Of a stretch of DNA of 64,000 nt, positions 58,501-64,000 are shown piece after piece. Both the position numbers and the translations under genes were made by a program. The stretch's first letter is position 1; each line of letters opens with the position of its first letter. The stretch is taken from contig JALIZF010001505.1 in the NCBI GenBank assembly GCA_029948255.1, positions 62,001 through 126,000 on the forward strand, written 5' to 3'. The notes below the pieces were generated by a model. The model searched no databases, was not told where the DNA came from, and saw only the letters and a program-made list of their open reading frames with translations. The stretch is from Telmatactis stephensoni. Its lineage: Eukaryota > Cnidaria > Anthozoa > Actiniaria > Isophelliidae.

Positions 58501-61500
58501 GCTACACGTGGTGTAATGAAAGGAAATCAACCACAAGGTTACATGCTCATCCCTGAGGGCGTGGTTACACGTGGTGTAAAGAAAGAAATATTATATTAAG
58601 AGTAGGTACCAGGGTATGCCGGGAAGGAATTTTTGTTTTTGTTTGTTTCTCTAAGACTAAAAGAATCAGGATCAGAAACAAGGCCATAAGTCAGTTCCTT
58701 GGCTGGGTGGGGGCGTGGTGACACGTGGTGGTGTTGTATGTAGAAACAATGATACATTTTAATGCCTAGAATTGTGAATGTCAACAAGTCGTTCGTGTCT
58801 TTAACTGTCGTAAAGAATTTTAAATAAGATACAAACAAAATCATGCAGAAAGCATTTAATGGATCACTGAACGCCAGACGGGACTTTTCCTCCACTGAAC
58901 GTAAGAGTTGCGTTGTGTCAGTTGTTTGTCCACCACTGTATATAGACTTAACCACAACGTTCTAGACTTTTCAAGAGCAGTTTGAATAACCATACCTTCG
59001 GCAGTGTAAGTTAGTTTGAAGCCTTTTCTATTTATGGATTGGTCCGAAATGAATCGTACAATGACCATATTTGACGTTGACTTCACAGTGAACGGTGAAA
59101 GATCGCCACAGAATTTCCCCAGTGAGGGCGCTAGTACTGTGTTCCCGTCATGCACTTGAACGTAGTCGTAACACTGACCGGCTGAAATGGGAAACAAAAA
59201 GTGCAATTACTACGGTACGCTGAAAAGATGTTGCATTATGAATATTGCTGGGTTGCATGTGACGTCACGGCAGCCATCTTGGATAAACTTCAACAAAAGA
59301 TTTCTCATTAGCGTTTATTGTTTGTTCATCCAACATGGCTACGTACTTCATGGCTATTTCATTGTGTTTGGATTCCCGAAGGAATGGATCAAACTCAATA
59401 ATTGCGTCTCTTGTCGTTCTTTTTAACAAGTAAACAAGTTATCTTTCTTTCTGTGACAATATTTTTCTATTTCTCCCTCTCTTTCGATCCTCGAGGATTG
59501 TTCTTTCCCTTCCCATATTTTATTCCCATTTTGTACACTTACCAAGTCTAGCTGGTTCTAAATGAAACTCGGTAAACCTGACTTTCACAATTTTTCCAGT
59601 GGGAACGTTGATTTTATAGACACAATCAGAGCTCGCGTAGTAGTTGTTGGGTGAGTTTGGCGAAGCTAGTGATCCACGGCTTCCCAAGTACGTACCTCCG
59701 CAGTCTACAGAAATAAGTGCACTCTTCTTAGTAAATAAATATATTCACAAATGATCGTAATAGTGAGACAATCGAATAAGTATCCTTTTATTGTTTAATT
59801 ATTACTGTGGAATTTCTATCAACCACGGGGGGAAGGGGGCGGGGGGGAAGGGGGAAGGGGGAAGGGGGGAAGGGACTGCTGTGGATGGGAATGCTGGTCA
59901 GAAAATAACCCCTTAAAGTTAACTGCATCTTTTCCAGCTGGGCGAAGCAACATGATTTTTACTTCTAAAAGGCCAGTACCAACTCAGAAACAATTGTAAT
60001 TTTTCAGTTTTAATGGTATCAAAGACAGAATCTTCGACCACCTTTTACTTGTAAAGTTATATGAGGGCATCTTATTTACTAAAAACTTCCTTAAAGGTAC
60101 CACCTTAAAGGTACCACCTTAGTCTCTGGTAGTCAATTCGAGACACACTATAAAAGGTACCATGGAGATCGCTACAGATCGCTGATTTTCACCCCTAATC
60201 GAAGTTACAACGAGCATCCCCGCCCAAAATATATCGGGTTGCCCCCTTGGGCTATCAACCGACTAAAAGTTACTTTCCATAGTACTTACCTAAAGATGAA
60301 TTAAAAACCGCTTTAAAACCTTTAAATTCCTTAGCAGAATTCGTTTTAAACCTAATGTACAGTTTATTGCTACTCGACGTCATAGGGAAAGGCCTGTTCG
60401 CACCACAGTACCGTCCCACCAGGGGTGAGTGCAAATTTGGTCCATCGTAGATCTCCAACCAATCCTTCCGGCATCGCCGATCTGGCTCGAGAAGAAATTC
60501 TAAGACTTTGAAGGTTATTTTGTGTCCTCTCGCTGCACTAATGATCCAAGAACAATCGCTGTTATGGTTGTAGGCACTGGGGTAGTTGGGAGATGTGACG
60601 TAACCAAACGCCTTCATTAAGGTACCACCACATAGTCCTAAAAAATAAGGAGCAAGGATGGAAAAATAAGAAAAGAAAGAAGAAGAAAAATAAGGAGAAA
60701 GGATGGCACAGTTGGTTAGTGCGCGGCCTTCGGTGCGAAAGGTCCCGAGTTCAATCCCCAGTGACTTCACATCCTTGTTTCGACTTCTTTCCTTTCCGTG
60801 TAGCTTTAATTAGCTTTAAATACCCTCAAAACGGAGCACTGATGGAGAGAGGAGAGTAAAATGAGCGAACCGTCGACCTCAGGTTTGTCAGTTGAATTAC
60901 TGTTACGAGTTATCGACGTTAAATATGGTCGCTTTACTTTTACTTTACTTTTAGTCCTGCAATATGAAAGTCCCATAAGGTTAGACATAAAGGTGTACAT
61001 ACCTAGCCTCCTCCACAATGCTTCTTTGCCAGAGAGTACAATAAGCTACTTCACGCTTTCGTCCGCCATTTTGAATTGGGGCAAACGCGCCAAAATTTAT
61101 AGAAATCTGGATCACTTTGGCTTATCATTAACTCGGCTAATTTTTATCGTATTTTTCAAAATTTAAACTTCATTGATTTGCAGACATGCCTGCCATATGT
61201 CGGACTGAAAATAAGACCAATGCAAGTATTTTAACTACGTTTTTTGAAACAATATTGGCTTTGTTATTTATGACTGTGCATATTATAAATATTGGAAGAC
61301 TACAAGACGAGAAAAAGAGGATTTTCGTTTTCAAAATAAAACATTCGGCATGCACTTGAATATTAAGACCATTCGCGAAAAAAAGATTGACTTGAAAAAC
61401 GTAGTTAAAATACTTGTATTGGACTTATTTTCAGTCCGACATATGGCATGCATGTCTGCAAATCATTGAAGTTAAAATTTTAAAAATCCGACAAATTTGA

Positions 61501-63615
61501 GCCGAGCACTATGGTAAGTCAAAGTCAGATTTCTATAAATTTTGGCTCGTTTGCCCCATTTCAAAATGGCGGACGAAAGCGTGAAGTGGCTTATTGGAGA
61601 CAAGGAAAGTGGAGTCGGCACCCAGGGTACAAGCAAAGGAATTTCCCCGAAGGTGAACGGTATTGATTCTCCCCACCCCGCACCTCACATCATTGCTTAA
61701 TCCCATGGATATACTTCGAGATGAATTCGTTACATCTCGACTCAAGTTTTAACTCGTGGATTGCAAATCCGTGAGTTATTTTCTCTGTTCACGCGTTAAG
61801 TCCAGTCCAGACGTCGCACTTTTGCCGCGTCGAATCTAATAACATCAAAGACGACCGTCTAATTATCCAATGTTTTCAATGCATTCGACGCGGCAAAAGT
61901 TCGACGTTTTAACTGGGCCTTAGATTTTTCCTAAATTCATCTGAGCCGCCAATCATCTTTGTGAGGGTGGAGCGTTTTCCGATCAGACAGTGGTTTGCAT
62001 GAATTTTCAAAAAGCATACGGGCAAAAGATTTTCGCGGCAAAGGAAACTGATCGTAATGCGGTGTGATACGAATTAACGAAGAAGTCATTAACTAACACA
62101 TCCTTGTTTGTCAAGCCACTCACTAAAAATACATATTGTTGTCGACTATAAAGGGGAGTGTTGAAGACTTGGAAAACTTCCAGCCTCTTTTCGCCACATC
62201 TTTCCTTCCCACACCCGGCCCCCGTACTTTGAATTAAAGTCAGTGTTCTTAATCTGTGATTAGGATGAACACATGCAACACATGTAAGTTGAAATGATCG
62301 GCGGGAAGAGTGATCAAGCTCTAAACTGGAACATGACGTGAAAGTCCTGGTGCACATTAACGCAACCAGCCTATGTGGACTCGAAAGGTTATCAAATAAT
62401 GTAAACGTTGAATGATATAGTAGTTTAAATTTGTAAATCAATGACCTTATTAACGTTCATGACAATTTTGCTAATATAGCAAAATGGAGATACTGGTTTG
62501 GCACGCAAAACACACGAAGCCCAACTCGTGTGAAGCTTGAAATTTTTAACTCCAATATTGTAACCCAGAAAAGAACATTCACAACATCTTCTTGTTGCTC
62601 TCTATTATCGTATCACTAACTGAGTTTCAGCGAATTGCGTTAAAGGAGTTCTATTTTAGCTGTTTTCTATCCCACAAGATTCAAGTTGAACAACACTAAA
62701 TATATTATAACTAAGTTGAACAACACTAAATAACATATAACTGCAATTATTTCCCTTAACGGTTGTTGACTTTGGAGGAAAAACAATACAGAACTTCATT
62801 ATCAGGAGACTGAAAAAATATTGTTTTGTCCTCTAAATTGGCGGAGCAATAAGTTATTGAATCAGGTTTTTCTCCTTTTCCAATTGGGGTACCACTCGCG
62901 GCTGCTCAGGGAGAGAGAGTGGGGAGGGAAGGCTGCCATAGGCCCACGTTGTGGTATTTCTTTCTCCAATCGTGATAAAAGGCTCGCAAGGTTTTCGTGT
63001 CACACACGGTTTCCCGTTGTGGTAGAGCACTTTGCACTCATCATCACATAAGAGCGGAATTCTGTGGTCTCTTTGAAGAGTGATATTTCCGTTAGAGTAG
63101 AGTGCTTCGAGGTCAGTCAGTGAATAAACAAGAAGATAAAGTACAAATTGTATTGTTATCTAACTCGTGAAATCACAAAAAATTACAAGAAGGAACTGGG
63201 AAAATCTTGTTGAACTGTCTATAGTAAAACATACAAACACACATAATTATTTCTGAGGTCACTTAGAATATGTTCTCGACTGGCAAATCCTCAAAATCAA
63301 GCCAACAGGGTCGTGATTGGGTTGTGTTGTTCATGTATAATTGCACATTGTACAGTCATGCAGGATTTTAACAATGCCTATCGTCAAACCACTGATCAGT
63401 TGGGACGATTTGAACCTTGACATTCTGGAGAAATCGTCTCGGCGACAAACAGAAGACAAATCAAAACAACAGAAGTGCAACACAACTGTACTTTGATGTA
63501 GTCAAAGACGATTTAAAAATTATGTTCATTTATAAACACTCTACATTTAATATCTATCTTACCTTGGGTATGAACTTCTTGAACGTACCAGCTCAAAAGT
63601 AAACCCCAAAGAAAA
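52523..63615 (-). CDS. Secreted CUB-CUB-LDLa2-EGF9-S1 protease homologue (mosaic protein)
   Basis: Fourteen exons on the minus strand, all phase-compatible: 63563-63615 (hydrophobic signal core [10 protein letters not shown]), 60290-60637 (CUB1), 59543-59704 and 58996-59181 (CUB2), 58157-58444 (two LDLa, each with a CGDxSDE calcium motif), 57054-57182, 56596-56715, 56228-56353, 55972-56094, 54933-55119, 54458-54625, 54057-54266 and 53687-53763 (nine EGF, most calcium-binding D[IV][DN]EC type), and 52523-53334 (S1 domain). It has about 1000 residues; the initiating ATG is in an exon not located, perhaps past the window edge (a possible donor GTAAGA reads leftward from 63995). The S1 domain keeps His (WILATSHC) and Ser (SDSGSP), but the aspartate is Asn (SSNVALLQL), residue 193 is Ser and residue 189 is Val. 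The IVGG activation site is absent ([14 protein letters not shown]). I infer a secreted binding or adhesion protein with a non-catalytic protease fold. Confidence 0.9.
55345..55507. mobile_element. 163-bp MITE with about 58-bp TIRs and TA flanks
   Basis: GAGGCTTTGCACCATCACGT and GGCAGGAACAATAGAGTCT at the left are mirrored by AGACTCTATTGTTCCTGCTT and ACGTGATGGTGCAAAGCCTC; TA lies outside each end. It is in an intron of the mosaic gene. Confidence 0.9.
55705..55885. mobile_element. MITE fragment, GGGGGTGCGCACCCCC family
   Basis: AGGATCCAGGATTATCTTCA, then CTTCAGGAGGGGGTGCACTG repeated twice, then the palindrome GGGGGTGCGCACCCCC and CTCCTAAATCCGCCCCTG. The terminal TCCAGGATT / AAATCCGCCCCTG pair suggests inverted ends. 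Intron of the mosaic gene. Confidence 0.6.
56795..56940. repeat. Direct repeat of a module of about 72 bp
   Basis: AGGAAGCCC is followed by GCTTGCTTGCAAAGGCCATC and GTAATTTTGGACACTT at 56800 and again at 56873. The AGGAAGCCC lead resembles the outer arm of the inverted repeat at 7673/9520. Confidence 0.7.
57885..58075. mobile_element. MITE fragment, GGGCCCGTTTCTCGAAA family
   Basis: GGGGCCCGTTTCTCGAAATA and AACTTTACGGGC at the left, and TTTACGGGTGCTCGCGAAAT and ACGGGTCCGTAAAGTTATCG at the right, are partly inverted copies. This type of terminus is common in animal MITEs. Intron of the mosaic gene. Confidence 0.5.
59818..59876 (+). repeat. G-rich tract with quadruplex potential
   Basis: At least eight runs of four to seven G, separated by AA or C, occur within 60 bases (GGGGGAAGGGGGAAGGGGG pattern). 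It lies in the intron between CUB1 and CUB2, with the C-rich strand as template-sense for that gene. Confidence 0.8.
60690..60790 (+). mobile_element. tRNA-derived SINE, copy 2
   Basis: GGATGGCACAGTTGGTTAGT GCGCGGCC gives a tRNA-like box A, and GGTCCCGAGTTCAATCCCCA a near-consensus box B, followed by CAGTGACTTCACATCCTTGT as in copy 1. The head does not fold into a full tRNA cloverleaf with an acceptor stem that I can see. It is inserted antisense in an intron of the mosaic gene. Confidence 0.75.
61040..61605. mobile_element. Long inverted-repeat element (arms about 210 bp)
   Basis: AAGCTACTTCACGCTTTCGT ... GACATGCCTGCCATATGTCG ... AAATACTTGC-type sequence on the left (61043-61255) faces its reverse complement at 61395-61603. 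The loop is about 140 bp. It has no coding sequence and lies in the long intron after the signal-peptide exon of the mosaic gene. Confidence 0.85.
61796..61922. mobile_element. Palindromic MITE, TTTTGCCGCGTCGAAT family
   Basis: TAAGTCCAGTCCAGACGTCG and CACTTTTGCCGCGTCGAAT face ATTCGACGCGGCAAAAGTTC and AACTGGGCCTTAG. It is about 127 bp long. Confidence 0.8.
61925..63562. other. Intron of the mosaic gene, no gene seen
   Basis: Largely unique AT-rich sequence. A 144-codon minus-strand frame at 62007-62441 shows no family resemblance. A 29-bp direct repeat, AAGTTGAACAACACTAAATA, occurs at about 62683 and 62714. I see no extra exon with a domain signature. Confidence 0.5.
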
Positions 63616-64000
63616 CTGAAAACATAAGTGAAAAACAACTAATGTTATTACCGATAATTTGCCTGGATTTTCACCTCGTGTCTCTTAACTTAATATATAC
63701 TGCTGATAAAGAACTTTGTATCTTTTGTACTGATATCTAAGTTTGAAGTAGAGTCAATAAGAGCAGAGGATTAGAATTGACGAGAAGAAATTCCATCAGA
63801 AGTAAGAAAAGCCGAGGTCATCAATCCAGAGGTTGTTACAGAGATTGTAACATCTTATTTTGAAGCATGGAAGAACTGTGAAGTCCTTCGACTTCATCAA
63901 TCAGACGTTAAAAATTCCATAAAAGTACAGTTGACCACAGTTAAGTCAAAATCTACGCCCCCATTTTAAAACTTGCCTGAAAGTTAAGGTCTTACACGAC
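63616..64000. other. Upstream flank of the mosaic gene
   Basis: Expected to hold the first exon or its intron. The exon at 63563-63615 needs two bases of a codon from an upstream exon. A minus-strand GTAAGA at 63990-63995 is a plausible donor whose exon would start beyond the window. No other convincing exon is visible. Confidence 0.35.

Noticed and set aside
60700..60775. Candidate tRNA gene
   Set aside because: Box A and B are present, but no acceptor stem or complete cloverleaf is visible and a second copy shares a non-tRNA tail; a SINE explains it better.
62007..62441. 144-codon minus-strand open frame
   Set aside because: Inside an intron of the mosaic gene in the same orientation, no domain, no signal or coding-like composition.

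Overview
This is nuclear DNA from an animal. It has GT-AG introns, long AT-rich introns and intergenic stretches, CpG-containing inverted-repeat transposons, simple-sequence tracts and tRNA-derived SINEs, and no bacterial-style operons. The gene families and the very dense miniature inverted-repeat transposable elements (MITEs) suggest a cnidarian, probably an anthozoan such as a stony coral. That assignment is inferred from family resemblance, not from a search.

Layout. (1) 3.1-29.5 kb, plus strand: the C-terminal 361 codons of TSR1, a late pre-40S ribosome assembly factor, in 12 exons; its N-terminal exons lie left of the window. One giant intron (7.1-24.9 kb) holds a head-to-tail duplication (8629-17401 and 17402-24975). 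Each copy carries an intact intronless LicD/fukutin-type gene of 326 codons, a broken PIF1-like helicase fragment and several MITEs. The duplication junction cuts a TSR1 exon, leaving a partial exon at 17336-17401 ahead of the complete one at 24910-25031. (2) 31.6-34.2 kb, plus strand: a two-exon LHFPL-family tetraspan protein. (3) 37.7-50.6 kb, plus strand: NOL8, a nucleolar RRM protein in 10 exons, whose reading frame is broken three times by apparent single-base gains. (4) 52.5-63.6 kb, minus strand: a secreted mosaic protein with the order signal peptide, CUB, CUB, LDLa, LDLa, nine EGF and an S1 protease-like domain that has lost key catalytic residues. It converges tail-to-tail on NOL8.

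TSR1 and NOL8 both serve ribosome biogenesis. The LicD enzymes, the LHFPL protein and the mosaic protein belong to membrane or extracellular processes; nothing shows that these genes act together. The rest of the window is mainly mobile-element debris: at least a dozen inverted-repeat families, several with clear target-site duplications, and one long-TIR element of about 3 kb inside a NOL8 intron.

The most notable items are the degenerate protease domain on an otherwise intact mosaic protein, the exon-splitting duplication with insertions private to one copy (real, or a haplotype/assembly artefact), the same-direction frameshifts in NOL8, a five-copy MITE family with internal GGCACGGT-like repeats, and an 83-nt near-perfect palindrome flanked by 11-bp direct repeats.
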